Positions 54,969 to 64,000 of a stretch of 64,000 nt of DNA are shown in pieces; the stretch's first letter is position 1; the number at the start of each line of letters is the position of its first letter. Source of the DNA: an uncultured Aquimarina sp. Its GTDB lineage: Bacteria > Bacteroidota > Bacteroidia > Flavobacteriales > Flavobacteriaceae. The stretch covers positions 372,001 through 436,000 of the forward strand of contig CANMSO010000004.1 in assembly GCA_947500545.1 (NCBI GenBank). Reading direction: 5' to 3'. The notes under the pieces were generated by a model. That model ran no database searches and had not been told where the DNA came from. It was given only the letters and a program-made list of their open reading frames with translations. A program made the translations under genes and the position numbers.

Positions 54969-56111
54969 TTATTTTTTTACAGCAGAACATCCTGCCATTG
55001 TTGTTATTTTGATGGCTTCAGTAGGTGGTAAATTTTCGTTTCTATTTACTACTTCCTGTACCACATTTCTAGTCAACTCTTCAAAAGCTTTCTCTATAGG
55101 AGTTGCTGTTTGTAAAGCTGCTGGTCGACCAACATCACCTGCTTCCCGAATACTTTGAACTAATGGGATCTCACCTAAAAATGGAACGTCGATATCTTCT
55201 GCAAGGTTCTTAGCTCCTTCTTTACCAAAGATATAATATTTATTGTTAGGAAGCTCATCCGGGGTAAAATATGCCATATTCTCTATAATCCCCAGAACGG
55301 GTACATTAATACTATCTTGTTGAAACATTGCAACTCCCTTTCTAGCATCTGCCAATGCTACATTTTGAGGAGTACTAACTACTACAGCTCCTGTTATAGG
55401 TAAAGATTGCATAATCGATAAATGAATATCTCCTGTTCCCGGTGGCAAATCAATTAACATAAAATCAAGTTCTCCCCAAGCCGCATCAAATATCATTTGG
55501 TTTAATGCTTTTGCAGCCATTGGTCCTCTCCAAACTACAGCTTGATTAGGTTGTGTAAAAAAACCAATAGACAAAATCTTTACACCATAATTCTCTATAG
55601 GTTTCATCTTGGATTTATCTCCAACTTTTACAGAAAGTGGTCTTTCTCTTTGCACATCAAACATAATTGGAGCAGAAGGACCATAAATATCTGCATCAAG
55701 CAATCCTACTTTGAACCCCATTTTGGCCAAAGTAACTGCAAGATTTGAAGTTACCGTGGATTTACCTACACCTCCCTTACCAGAAGCAACCGCAATAATA
55801 TTGGTAATTCCTGGTATTGCTTTTCCTTTGATTTGATTCTTATCTGGTTGAGCAGTTGGTGGTGCTTCAACTTTAATATTTACAGTAATTTTTGCCTTCT
55901 CATAAACCTTCTCATGAATCACTTTCATTACATCAACCTCGGCACGTTTTCGTATATGCAATGCAGGAGTAGTCAATACCAAATCTACAACTACCTCATC
56001 ACCAAAAGTAATTACATTTTTTACGGCACCACTCTCTACCATATTCATTCCTTCACCTGCCACGGTGATACTCTCAAGCGCTTTTAATATTTCTGATTTT
56101 TCAAGCTTCAT
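54969..56111 (-). CDS. mrp: Mrp/ApbC P-loop iron-sulfur carrier
   Basis: 380 residues from the ATG at 56111 (MKLEKSEILKALESITVAGEGMNMVESGAV), which matches the family better than the longer frame to 56138. N-terminal MIP18/DUF59 domain, then the deviant Walker A ASGKGGVGKSTVTSNLA, IDLPPGTGDIHLS and a C-terminal Cys in GCSAVKK. The usual C-x2-C of the C-terminal half is not evident. It transfers Fe-S clusters together with the NifU protein. Confidence 0.9.
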   Translation of the reverse strand: MKLEKSEILKALESITVAGEGMNMVESGAVKNVITFGDEVVVDLVLTTPALHIRKRAEVDVMKVIHEKVYEKAKITVNIKVEAPPTAQPDKNQIKGKAIPGITNIIAVASGKGGVGKSTVTSNLAVTLAKMGFKVGLLDADIYGPSAPIMFDVQRERPLSVKVGDKSKMKPIENYGVKILSIGFFTQPNQAVVWRGPMAAKALNQMIFDAAWGELDFMLIDLPPGTGDIHLSIMQSLPITGAVVVSTPQNVALADARKGVAMFQQDSINVPVLGIIENMAYFTPDELPNNKYYIFGKEGAKNLAEDIDVPFLGEIPLVQSIREAGDVGRPAALQTATPIEKAFEELTRNVVQEVVNRNENLPPTEAIKITTMAGCSAVKK

Positions 56112-56395
56112 GCGTATTTTTTCTTTTCTGAAAAACAAACCTATCTAGATTCATTCTAAAGGCAAAGATAGGTTGAAAAGTTAAGATTATAAAGCTCCAA
56201 AATCGAAATGATTTATAACAGTATCGTTATTCATGATATTCATATTTTTTAAAACGGTATGGTTTATGTGATTAAGAGTTTTTGAATTTTATCTGATTTA
56301 GTTTTTTTGCTTTTTAAATGATCAGATGAATTCGTCATCAATAATTATAATTAGTCATAAACTAATGGTTATGGCTCATTTCACATCAATCAATT

Positions 56396-57238
56396 ATGTA
56401 TCGAATAGCTTTAATTTTAATGCTACTCTTAGTGGCACCTCATACAAATTATAGTCAAGACAAGCTCGAAAAAGCCGAAGAAAGTTTAGCTAAGAAAGAG
56501 AATCACAATACCAGAAGCCGTTCGGGTTCAAGATCTTATAGCTCTAATAGTTCTTATGACCAGAGTGATAGTTTTTTTGCAGAAGAATTTGCATGGCTTT
56601 TTGCAGAAATTTGTCTCTATGCAACATACTATACTATTATAGAAACTCCAATAGAAAGGGAATATCGTGGCAGTACAGCTGCTATTACCAAACATCCGTA
56701 TCTAGATTCACTTAAAGGAAATTATTCTTACGAGTGGGGAGAAAATACAACCGTGTTTAGAACCACTATTTCTAGCCGGTTTATAGCTGAAAACAACAAA
56801 TTATATGGAAATCATCTTAATGCTGATATGAGATTTCTTGGTAGGATCGGTTTAGAAGCGGATTATCTACAACTCTGGGAAGAAAATACAAATTTTGGAA
56901 ATAATTCTCTGGCAATATTTACCGCAATGGCTAAATATCATCGGGTACGTACAGAGCGATTTAATGCCTGGTGGGGACTAGGTGCCACCTATGTGGGTGG
57001 AGAGGTAGAGGAATTAGGATTTGCTTATGGTCTTGGTGCAGAACTTTTCTTTGCCAAGCCATTTAGTTTAGAAACAAATTTTTATGGGTCATTCATCAAT
57101 CAAAAATCTGTAAACAAGTTTACTGCGTTACTAAACTATCATTACGATCGCTTCAAGTTTTCTGGCGGGTATGAACATCTCAAGATTGGCAGTCCTGATT
57201 TCTCTACATTTTCGGTAGGAGTTGGAGTTTCTTTTTAG
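56396..57238 (+). CDS. Predicted outer-membrane beta-barrel protein
   Basis: 280 residues with a signal peptide (MYRIALILMLLLVAPHTNYSQ). A Ser/Asn-rich linker (HNTRSRSGSRSYSSNSSYDQSDS) follows, then a strand-rich domain with aromatic ends (FSTFSVGVGVSF at the C-terminus ends in Phe). The family is not recognised; an outer-membrane barrel is likely. Single gene. Confidence 0.65.
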   Translation: MYRIALILMLLLVAPHTNYSQDKLEKAEESLAKKENHNTRSRSGSRSYSSNSSYDQSDSFFAEEFAWLFAEICLYATYYTIIETPIEREYRGSTAAITKHPYLDSLKGNYSYEWGENTTVFRTTISSRFIAENNKLYGNHLNADMRFLGRIGLEADYLQLWEENTNFGNNSLAIFTAMAKYHRVRTERFNAWWGLGATYVGGEVEELGFAYGLGAELFFAKPFSLETNFYGSFINQKSVNKFTALLNYHYDRFKFSGGYEHLKIGSPDFSTFSVGVGVSF

Positions 57239-57249
57239 AAGAAGAAAAA

Positions 57250-57609
57250 CTACAACTCCTTCATAGGATCCCAGAGGAGTTTTTCAAAATTCTGAATTTG
57301 ATTATCAATCACTTCAACACCTTCGTTTTCGAGTAGTTGTTGCATAAGATTAGTACCTTGAAAGTGATGTTTGCCAGTCAAAATTCCTTTTCGGTTAACT
57401 ACTCGGTGTGCAGGAACATCATCACGGCCACCACAAGCATTCATTGCCCAACCGACCATACGAGCACTACGCGCAGCACCCAAATATTTGGCAATTGCTC
57501 CATAAGAAGTCACTCTGCCATGTGGGATCAATTTTGCAACGTCATAAACTCTATCAAAGAAGTTTGTATCGGATTGCGATCCTGTAATATTGTTTTTATT
57601 TACTCCCAA
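57250..57609 (-). CDS. Alkyltransferase-like (ATL/MGMT family) protein
   Basis: 119 residues. Two MGMT signatures are clear (LIPHGRVTSYGAIAKYLG and GWAMNACGGRDDVPAHRVVN), but the reactive Cys of P-C-H-R-V is Ala (VPAHRV), as in alkyltransferase-like proteins that recognise O6-alkylguanine without repairing it. The start is a TTG inside the end of the LysE gene, the only start in frame before the domain. Confidence 0.86.
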   Translation of the reverse strand: MGVNKNNITGSQSDTNFFDRVYDVAKLIPHGRVTSYGAIAKYLGAARSARMVGWAMNACGGRDDVPAHRVVNRKGILTGKHHFQGTNLMQQLLENEGVEVIDNQIQNFEKLLWDPMKEL

Positions 57610-58229
57610 GTGTATATGATTCTAGCTAAAGTGATAACTACTAAAATTAACATCAATATCCCCATGAAATAATTGGAATATTTGGTAATTGATGCCGTTT
57701 TCTTTTCGATCTTCAAGAACGAAAATACATAAAAATAAAGTGTTACAAAAGTACCTGTTCCGGCAGCTACGGTAAAAGCAATTATTCGTATCGCATCATA
57801 TTCTATCTTACCACTTACACTCATCCCGGCAGCAATCGCACAAAAATAAGGTATTGGTAATACATTAATTGCAGACATCATAACCCCTTTAAAGAAACTT
57901 CTGGTATCATTATGCCTATAGACTTTAATTTTGGTTTCTCGTTGCTTTGCCTTTGCAAAAAAGTAAATCGCCATGAAAAAAAATATCACTGCGCCGGTAC
58001 GAAGTAAAATATTTTTAACGAACGGATTGAAGAAAATATATTTGGCCAAAAGGATTGCAACGAGCGCCTGAAACAGTACTATTACCGAAGCTCCAATTGC
58101 TACTAAAATTCCATTCTTTTTGCCTCTCTCGAGACAAGTCCTTGCAACAGTCATATTGACTAATCCAGGTGGTATTACCCCGACCAGCGATGCAAAAAAT
58201 GTAACTAAAAAAAGCTTGGTAGTTTCCAA
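57600..58229 (-). CDS. LysE family translocator
   Basis: 209 residues with about six membrane helices. LVGVIPPGLVNMTVARTCLERGKKNGILVAIGASVIVLFQALVAIL matches the LysE/RhtB family (with GxxxPGP-like IPPGLVN). It would export an amino acid or related compound. It overlaps the ATL gene by 10 bp and follows trmB by 14 bp, so the three may be cotranscribed. Confidence 0.82.
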   Translation of the reverse strand: METTKLFLVTFFASLVGVIPPGLVNMTVARTCLERGKKNGILVAIGASVIVLFQALVAILLAKYIFFNPFVKNILLRTGAVIFFFMAIYFFAKAKQRETKIKVYRHNDTRSFFKGVMMSAINVLPIPYFCAIAAGMSVSGKIEYDAIRIIAFTVAAGTGTFVTLYFYVFSFLKIEKKTASITKYSNYFMGILMLILVVITLARIIYTWE

Positions 58230-58243
58230 AATTGTAGTGCCAA

Positions 58244-58918
58244 TTATTTGATCCTAAACTGGATGTAAGTTATGGGTTTATTTTTTTCTAGATATTGTTT
58301 TTCATAAAAAGTTTGAATAGCCGTTACGACTTCTGGAGATCCCTGATTATGATACACATTATGGTTAGCATACAGCACCTCATGGCCTTCTCCGTGCAAT
58401 AAACCCAGTGTATACCCATGCATGAATTCGCTATCTGTTTTAAGATGCATAATCCCATCAGGTTTTAGGATTTTTTTATATCGTTGTAAGAAGATTGTGT
58501 TAGTCATTCTATGCTTAGTCCGCTTATATTTTATTTGTGGATCGGGAAAAGTGATCCAGATCTCATCGACTTCTCCTTCTGCAAAAATATGATCTACAAG
58601 TTCAATCTGGGTTCGTATAAAACCAACATTGTTCATTTTGTCTTCGATTGCCGTTTTAGCACCTCGCCAGAAACGGGCTCCTTTGATATCTATTCCTATA
58701 AAATTTTTATCAGGATATTTCTCTGCTAATCCTACAGTATACTCACCTTTACCACAACCTAACTCAAGAACAATAGGGTTTTTATTTTTGAAGAATTTTT
58801 CATTCCATTTTCCTTTATATCCAAGGGTATTATTAAGCACATCATCACGCGTAGGTTCTACAACATTATGAAATGTTTTGTTCTCATTAAATCGCTTCAG
58901 TTTATTCTTGCTTCCCAC
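58244..58918 (-). CDS. trmB: tRNA (guanine-N7)-methyltransferase
   Basis: 224 residues, Rossmann methyltransferase. SAM site VLELGCGKGEYTVGLAEKYPDKNFIGIDIKGARFWRGAKTA, the catalytic IWITFPDPQIKYKRTKHRMTN (PDP with K/R that bind tRNA), and the end TYIQFRIK. It makes m7G46 in tRNA. First gene of the LysE/ATL strand-run. Confidence 0.94.
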   Translation of the reverse strand: MGSKNKLKRFNENKTFHNVVEPTRDDVLNNTLGYKGKWNEKFFKNKNPIVLELGCGKGEYTVGLAEKYPDKNFIGIDIKGARFWRGAKTAIEDKMNNVGFIRTQIELVDHIFAEGEVDEIWITFPDPQIKYKRTKHRMTNTIFLQRYKKILKPDGIMHLKTDSEFMHGYTLGLLHGEGHEVLYANHNVYHNQGSPEVVTAIQTFYEKQYLEKNKPITYIQFRIK

Positions 58919-59132
58919 TAATTCTCAATATTTCTTATTTACTAGTCTTCTGGATTTATATTCTGTTACACTAACCGTTTTATTTTCTTCGCAGAAAATT
59001 TGGTATTTCACAACAAAACTTAAAGATAATTTTTTGGTAAAATTAAGGAAATATACCGACAAGGAAATAGGATTAATTTTAATATTAATAATTAAATAGT
59101 CAGCTGCTATAACAAACTAAAAACTAGGACAT

Positions 59133-60188
59133 TTGGACAAAAAAGTACTTGTAGCTCCTCTTAATTGGGGATTAGGTCATGCCACTCGCTGTATACCCAT
59201 TATTAATGCTCTTATGGACCAAGGTATAGAGCCGGTTATTGCTTCTGATGGTGCAGCACTTTCCTTGCTTAAAAAAGAGTTCCCTCACTTGCAAATGAAA
59301 ACAATGCCTTCTTATAATATCGAGTATTCGAAAAAGGCTAGTAATTTTAAGTTTAAAATGCTTTTAAATAGCCCAAAAATTGCTCATGCCATTAATGCAG
59401 AACGAAAGGCGATAAAAAAACTTGTAGAGGAGGAAAATTTCTGTGGAATCATTTCTGATAATAGAATGGGGATACGGCATAAAAGTATTCCTTCAGTTTT
59501 TATAACTCATCAACTTACAGTATTGAGTGGAAAAACCACTTCGTTTAGCACCAAAATTCATAATAAATACATCAAAAAGTTTGATTTGTGCTGGGTACCA
59601 GATATGGCAGATGATCCTAATCTAAGTGGTGAACTTGGTCATCCTAAAAAAAGTAGCATACCGGTTACATATTTGGGGCCTTTAAGCAGATTTGAATATC
59701 AAATTGTGCCAAAAAGGTATGATATCATGGTGTTGCTCTCTGGTCCCGAACCTCAACGTACATTATTAGAACAAAAGCTGTTTCAGGAATTTGAACAAAG
59801 TGATAAAAAAATAGTTTTTGTTCGTGGACTTATAGAAGATACACATAAAACATACGTAAAGAATAATATCACAATTCATAATTACCTTACGGGAATAGAT
59901 CTACAAAATACAATCAATAGTAGTAATCTTATCATATCACGATCTGGATATACTACAGTTATGGATCTTGCAAAGTTGAAGAAAAAAGCTTTTTTTATCC
60001 CAACTCCAGGACAATTTGAACAGGAATATCTAGCCCAGCGTTTGACAACTAATAAACTAGTGCCAAGCTGTAATCAGAATGAATTTACATTAAAAAAATT
60101 AAGGGATTTAAATATGTATCGAGGGTTAAGTAGTTTTAGCACCGACATCGACTACGGGAAACTTTTTCACTTTTTCCAGAGTAAATGA
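59133..60188 (+). CDS. MurG-like glycosyltransferase with TTG start
   Basis: 351 residues. Start TTG at 59133 (LDKKVLVAPLNWGLGHATRCIPI); a stop precedes it and no ATG lies before the conserved NWGLGHATR glycine loop, so TTG is required. C-terminal half: INSSNLIISRSGYTTVMDLAKLKKKAFFIPTPGQFEQEYLAQ, the GT-B nucleotide-sugar site of MurG/UGT type. The acceptor is unknown. It overlaps the end of the convergent sensor-kinase gene by 63 bp. Confidence 0.82.
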   Translation: MDKKVLVAPLNWGLGHATRCIPIINALMDQGIEPVIASDGAALSLLKKEFPHLQMKTMPSYNIEYSKKASNFKFKMLLNSPKIAHAINAERKAIKKLVEEENFCGIISDNRMGIRHKSIPSVFITHQLTVLSGKTTSFSTKIHNKYIKKFDLCWVPDMADDPNLSGELGHPKKSSIPVTYLGPLSRFEYQIVPKRYDIMVLLSGPEPQRTLLEQKLFQEFEQSDKKIVFVRGLIEDTHKTYVKNNITIHNYLTGIDLQNTINSSNLIISRSGYTTVMDLAKLKKKAFFIPTPGQFEQEYLAQRLTTNKLVPSCNQNEFTLKKLRDLNMYRGLSSFSTDIDYGKLFHFFQSK

Positions 60189-61211
60189 AAATTCACTACC
60201 AACACGGTAATCACTCTCTACATAGATCCTTTCATGATGTGCTTCGATAATATGTTTTACAATAGCTAATCCAAGGCCCGATCCGCCTTCTTTACGAGAT
60301 CCGCTTTTATCAACTCTGTAAAATCTCTCGAATAGTCTTGGAATATGTGCTTGCGCTATCCCCTCGCCATTATCAGTAACTCTAATAATAGTTTTATTTC
60401 GAATTAAATCTTCAATACTTACTTCTGTAGTCCCATCTTCTTTTCCATATTTAATTGAATTCACAATAAGATTAGAGAGCACCTGTTGTATTCGTTCTTT
60501 ATCGGCATGTACCATAATAGGCTCTTCATAGTTCATATCAAAAGTAAGCGCAATGTTCTTTTTGGAAGCTTTCATTTCGAAGAGATCAAAAACACTTTGC
60601 ACTAGTTCTACAATATCAAAATTAGTATAGTTAAGATTAAGATCGCCCACTTCTAATTTAGTGATCATATCCAGGTCATTTACAATATAAATCAAACGTT
60701 CTACCCCTTTATTAGCACGATTCAGATATTTATCCAAAATTGCAGGGTCGTTCATAGCACCATCTAAAAGGGTAAGAATATATCCTTGTACAGTAAACAA
60801 AGGAGTTTTTAGCTCATGAGATACATTGCCCATAAACTCTTTACGATAAGCTTCTCGTATTTTTAGGGTTTCTATTTCTGTTTTTCGTTGTTTTGCAAAT
60901 TTCTCTACTTCTTTGATAAGGGTTCTCATATCGGTCGTTACGGGAACTGGAGTATCTTCAATAGTCTCTAAATCCAACATTTCGATATCATCATATATCT
61001 TTCTTACTCTACGATAAATAAATCGTTCTACCCGATACTGAATCACTATAAAACATATGACATAGCAAGACAATACAAAACCAACTATGAATAATGGATC
61101 AAGTACCGATTGTATGTATAAAAAAACGCTCAAAGCGAGCGCTAATACTATAGTAATATATAAAGACGAAAGGTATGCAAACCTATACGACTTTTTAAAG
61201 TTTTCTGCCAT
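60126..61211 (-). CDS. phoR: PhoR-like sensor histidine kinase
   Basis: 361 residues. Two membrane helices (ITIVLALALSVFLYIQ and LFIVGFVLSCYVICFIVIQY), HAMP-like linker, H-box FMGNVSHELKTPLFTVQG with the phosphorylated His, N-box LIVNSIKYGK, G1 VTDNGEGI, G2 GGSGLGLAIVK. There is no PAS domain in the short linker. It forms a two-component system with the regulator that precedes it (1-bp overlap), most like PhoR-PhoB, and the PiT transporter gene lies further upstream on the same strand. Confidence 0.88.
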   Translation of the reverse strand: MAENFKKSYRFAYLSSLYITIVLALALSVFLYIQSVLDPLFIVGFVLSCYVICFIVIQYRVERFIYRRVRKIYDDIEMLDLETIEDTPVPVTTDMRTLIKEVEKFAKQRKTEIETLKIREAYRKEFMGNVSHELKTPLFTVQGYILTLLDGAMNDPAILDKYLNRANKGVERLIYIVNDLDMITKLEVGDLNLNYTNFDIVELVQSVFDLFEMKASKKNIALTFDMNYEEPIMVHADKERIQQVLSNLIVNSIKYGKEDGTTEVSIEDLIRNKTIIRVTDNGEGIAQAHIPRLFERFYRVDKSGSRKEGGSGLGLAIVKHIIEAHHERIYVESDYRVGSEFSFTLEKVKKFPVVDVGAKTT

Positions 61212-61894
61212 TAAACTACAAACTTATATCCTACTCCTTTGATTGTTTTGAAGCTATCATCGCCGATTTTTTCTCTTAATTTTCTGATATGAACGTCAAT
61301 TGTTCGGCCACCTACGATAACCTCATTCCCCCACACCTTATCTAGAATATCCTCTCGCTTAAAGACTTTTCCTGGTTTGGAGGCCAATAAAGATAATAAT
61401 TCAAACTCTTTTCTTGGCAATATGATTTCTTTTTTATCCTTGATGATCTTATATTCATCTCTGTTGATAACAAGATTACCAATCTTGACCACATTGTCAG
61501 AAGATTCATCTTCTTTTAATCTACGAAGCAAAGCTTTTACCTTACTTACTAAAACTTTTGGCCGAATGGGCTTTGTAATATAATCATCTGCTCCTGCATC
61601 AAATCCGGCAACCTGAGAATAGTCTTCACCACGAGCTGTAAGAAATGTAATAATGGTATTTTGTAAATCGGGCAGTTTACGTATTTGTTCACAAGCTTCA
61701 ATACCATCCATTTCAGGCATCATTACATCTAGAATAATAAGATGTGGGTTTTTCTTTTTGGCAATTTTTACAGCTTCCACTCCATTCTCTGCGGTCAATA
61801 CATTATATCCTTCTGCAGTAAGGTTATAGCCAACGATTTCTAAAATATCTGGTTCGTCATCTACCAATAGTATAGTAATTTCTTTTTTGTTCAT
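61211..61894 (-). CDS. phoB: PhoB-like response regulator
   Basis: 227 residues. Receiver domain with the acid pair in LLVDDEPD, phospho-Asp in IILDVMMPEMDG, Thr in TFLTARG and Lys in DYITKPIR; winged-helix OmpR-type output domain with LPRKEFELLSLLASKPGKVFKREDILDKVWG and RTIDVHIRKLREKIGDD. It shares one base with the kinase gene. The Bacteroidota version of the Pho system is likely. Confidence 0.9.
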   Translation of the reverse strand: MNKKEITILLVDDEPDILEIVGYNLTAEGYNVLTAENGVEAVKIAKKKNPHLIILDVMMPEMDGIEACEQIRKLPDLQNTIITFLTARGEDYSQVAGFDAGADDYITKPIRPKVLVSKVKALLRRLKEDESSDNVVKIGNLVINRDEYKIIKDKKEIILPRKEFELLSLLASKPGKVFKREDILDKVWGNEVIVGGRTIDVHIRKLREKIGDDSFKTIKGVGYKFVV

Positions 61895-62043
61895 TGTATT
61901 ATAACATTGAATAACATTAGGATAAATATACTACTTAATACGAAGTATACATACTAACATGCACTTGGTAACAATAAACTAACATTAAATGTGTATGGTG
62001 ATAACATTTACTTAACCTCATCACAACTTCATGATTCAAGAAA

Positions 62044-62076
62044 AAAGGCTGAATAGTAAATTACTACTCAGCCTTT
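62044..62076 (-). terminator. Intrinsic terminator of the PiT gene
   Basis: Stem arms 62044-62059 and 62061-62076 pair over 15 of 16 positions (AAAGGCTGA, one mismatch, TAGTAA). On the minus strand it is followed by six T, so it ends the leftward PiT transcript 24 bp after its stop codon. Confidence 0.88.
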
Positions 62077-62099
62077 ATATAATTTATCTTAATAATTTT

Positions 62100-64000
62100 T
62101 TATTGATGATCTTTATAAGTAGTTAACAAGTTCATTGTTGCCGTTATAAGATCCTTGGTTTCTAATAATAAACCAAAATACAAGGTAGTATTTTTAGGAC
62201 TACTTTCTTCTGTTCTGGTTCTAGCCACCTGCTTATCGATTTTCTCATTTACTTTATTGAATAATTCTTGCTTTTCATTAAGAATACTATCAATATGATC
62301 AAAATCTCTATCACTAAAAGCTTTCTTAATTTGTCCAAACAATTCATTCAATTGTTCCTGGATTTCTTTTAGATCTTTTATCTGATTAAATCGAAGTTTT
62401 TTATGATTATTATTTACGTGTTTATGACTTGCCTTAGAGATATATTCTATAGACTGAGACATATCTTGTAAGTATCCTAAAATATTAATATAAAAGTTAC
62501 TTGCACCAACGCTAGAGTCATCTAAATTTTTAATAAAATAGAAGATATTATCTCTTAGATCTTCAACTTCAGAATCTAATTTGGCGATTCCTTTCTTATT
62601 TTTCTTTAAGGCTGGTAAATCATATTTTATAAGGCTGTCAATAGTACTAGAATAAATCTTGTTCCCTCTATTTACAAAGGATTTGATATTATCTGCACTC
62701 TCTTCAATAACTCCTTGAATAGAACTACTCTCTGAACTTTTAAGGCTATCCTCTGCTTTTTCCGCTTTTACTCTTTTTCTATAGCTTATAGTATTTCTTG
62801 CCAAAAGTAATATTGCTACCAATAGTAAGACAGCAATCATGGCTGGACCACCAAGGTTAATCAAAAAGGCTACCACTCCCGCTGCAATAAACGCACTGAT
62901 CGCAGTCATAAACCATCCGCCTATTACATTTAATACTCCGGCCACACGATATACAGCACTCTCAGTTCCCCAAGCTCTATCGGCTAATGACGTACCCATA
63001 GCGACCATAAAGGTTACATAGGTTGTTGATAAAGGTAATTTCATAGAAGTCGCAATAGAAATAAGAATTCCGGCAACTACAAGATTTACTGCCGCTCTTA
63101 CCATATCAAAAGCTGGCATCTGATACGTCTTATCTTTTGGTAAATCTATAACGGGTTTAGCGAATTGCTTTTCTATAAACTCTCTAGCAGGCTTTGGAGT
63201 GATCGTAGCAAGTCCTTGAGATATCAATATCGTTCCTCTAACTACACCTCTGGATAAGAAATTTGGTTTAAAACGTTCTTTAGCCTCTCCTTCTCTAGAT
63301 AGATTAATTTCGGTATCCGCAACATATCTCGCTTTTTTTGAAAGCCACAATGTCAATACCATAATTCCTCCTGCCAGGAACAATAACAATACAGGTGTTT
63401 CACTTTTTTTAGCCAAAACATCCATAGAAAATTCTGCGGCTGGAACACCAGAAGCCACCCAAGCTTCATAAGATTGCCACCCAGCAATAGGAACACCAAT
63501 AAAGTTTACCAAATCATTACCTGAAAAGGCCAATGCCAATCCAAAAGTACCAACAATAATGATTAATTTATATATGTTGACTTTAAAGAAGTTCACCAAA
63601 ACATATGATAATGCTGACCATACTACGAAGCCAACTGCTACAATTTGTAATACATTTGTTTCGAGAAACCCTCGTAATGTCAATTTCATTATGCCGGCAT
63701 CAGCATCTATTTTATAAAAATCTTTTTGTGCCTTGGCTAATTCTTTAACACTTTCGTAAGCAGTTCCCAAATATTCATTAGCCCAATTCAATAGTCCTTC
63801 AGCACCTCCACTATACACAACATCAACTACAGCTTTTGCATAATTGGTTCCTTTTATTCCTTTCATAAAAATAAAGTATAGTAAAGCAGTTAGTGCTATA
63901 CCTCCAAACAAAGCACCTACCCACTTGGCTTTCTTTTCAAAATTATAGGATAATAACAGACGAGTAACAAATTGCACTATGGCACCTACAGAAAATGCAA
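62100..64000 (-). CDS. PiT-family inorganic phosphate transporter (5' end beyond window)
   Basis: Reading leftward, the frame is open across the right window edge: before the GTG at 63977 come codons for AFSVGAIVQ, so the gene starts outside. The visible 632 residues include membrane helices, the second PiT repeat MKLPLSTTYVTFMVAMGTSLADRAWG (the family's GxxxPxSTT motif), and a cytosolic C-terminal helical domain of about 220 residues that resembles PhoU-like bundles (KNIDDSSVGASNFYINILGYLQDMSQSIEYISK). It imports phosphate, probably with Na+ or H+. It is followed by a terminator and then by the PhoB-PhoR genes. Confidence 0.9.
   Translation of the reverse strand, partial: AFSVGAIVQFVTRLLLSYNFEKKAKWVGALFGGIALTALLYFIFMKGIKGTNYAKAVVDVVYSGGAEGLLNWANEYLGTAYESVKELAKAQKDFYKIDADAGIMKLTLRGFLETNVLQIVAVGFVVWSALSYVLVNFFKVNIYKLIIIVGTFGLALAFSGNDLVNFIGVPIAGWQSYEAWVASGVPAAEFSMDVLAKKSETPVLLLFLAGGIMVLTLWLSKKARYVADTEINLSREGEAKERFKPNFLSRGVVRGTILISQGLATITPKPAREFIEKQFAKPVIDLPKDKTYQMPAFDMVRAAVNLVVAGILISIATSMKLPLSTTYVTFMVAMGTSLADRAWGTESAVYRVAGVLNVIGGWFMTAISAFIAAGVVAFLINLGGPAMIAVLLLVAILLLARNTISYRKRVKAEKAEDSLKSSESSSIQGVIEESADNIKSFVNRGNKIYSSTIDSLIKYDLPALKKNKKGIAKLDSEVEDLRDNIFYFIKNLDDSSVGASNFYINILGYLQDMSQSIEYISKASHKHVNNNHKKLRFNQIKDLKEIQEQLNELFGQIKKAFSDRDFDHIDSILNEKQELFNKVNEKIDKQVARTRTEESSPKNTTLYFGLLLETKDLITATMNLLTTYKDHQ

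Overview
The window is AT-rich, densely coded DNA from a member of the Bacteroidota, most likely a marine Flavobacteriaceae bacterium of the Aquimarina type. This assignment is an inference. It rests on promoters of the Bacteroidota TAnnTTTG kind, the near absence of Shine-Dalgarno sequences, and the families present (SusD-free flavobacterial Mrp/NifU, PhoBR and PiT genes, DUF3667, DUF6629, Reg_prop lipoprotein, OM beta-barrels). No rRNA, tRNA, CRISPR array, integrase or intact insertion sequence was seen.

Layout. Bases 1-460 hold the end of a purine nucleoside phosphorylase. From about 1.4 to 51.3 kb the window is one long stress and redox island: two tandem UspA proteins, DUF2267, an Acg-like nitroreductase, two paralogous OM barrels, a flavin reductase/M20 peptidase/DgcN-like operon, a bactofilin-like membrane protein with an alpha/beta hydrolase and a phosphoribosyltransferase, WG-repeat plus SDR, a DUF6629/Ca-type P-ATPase/class II ribonucleotide reductase operon, 1-Cys peroxiredoxin, flavodoxin/DUF302/DUF4332, SYLF protein, DAACS symporter, exported KatG, a PEP synthase/flavodoxin-like/HPF operon, an RND-less HlyD-MacB-type exporter, an MBL hydrolase, a LOG protein, an Mla-type lipid transport operon, an HMA/BRO-N operon and a TSUP permease. 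From 51.4 kb to the end there are ordinary genes: metallophosphoesterase, AraC regulator, acyltransferase, NifU/Mrp, an alkyltransferase-like protein, LysE, TrmB, a glycosyltransferase, PhoR/PhoB and a PiT phosphate transporter cut by the window edge.

The main observation is regulatory. Nineteen copies of a 12-bp dyad, TGAY-N4-RTCA (commonly TGACAAATATCA or TGATAATTATCA), lie before most transcription units of the island and nowhere in the flanking housekeeping genes that I could see. In 22 of 24 promoter directions a Bacteroidota -10 element (TAnnTTTG, TAnnTTTA or TAnnTTGA) begins exactly 29.5 nt from the dyad centre, which would place the dyad at about -41.5, the class II activator position of CRP/FNR-family regulators. 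Several dyads serve two divergent promoters. The gene content closely parallels the mycobacterial DosR dormancy regulon and proteobacterial FNR/Anr stress regulons, so I infer a low-oxygen or redox survival regulon gathered into one 50-kb island. The regulator itself is not in the window.

One of these promoters (dyad at 32800-32811) has no ordinary gene behind it. It reads into two diverged tandem 193-bp units, each ending in a GAAACAG...CTGTTTC hairpin, and one still encodes a short leader-like peptide. This is the best candidate for an undescribed small-RNA or small-peptide locus.
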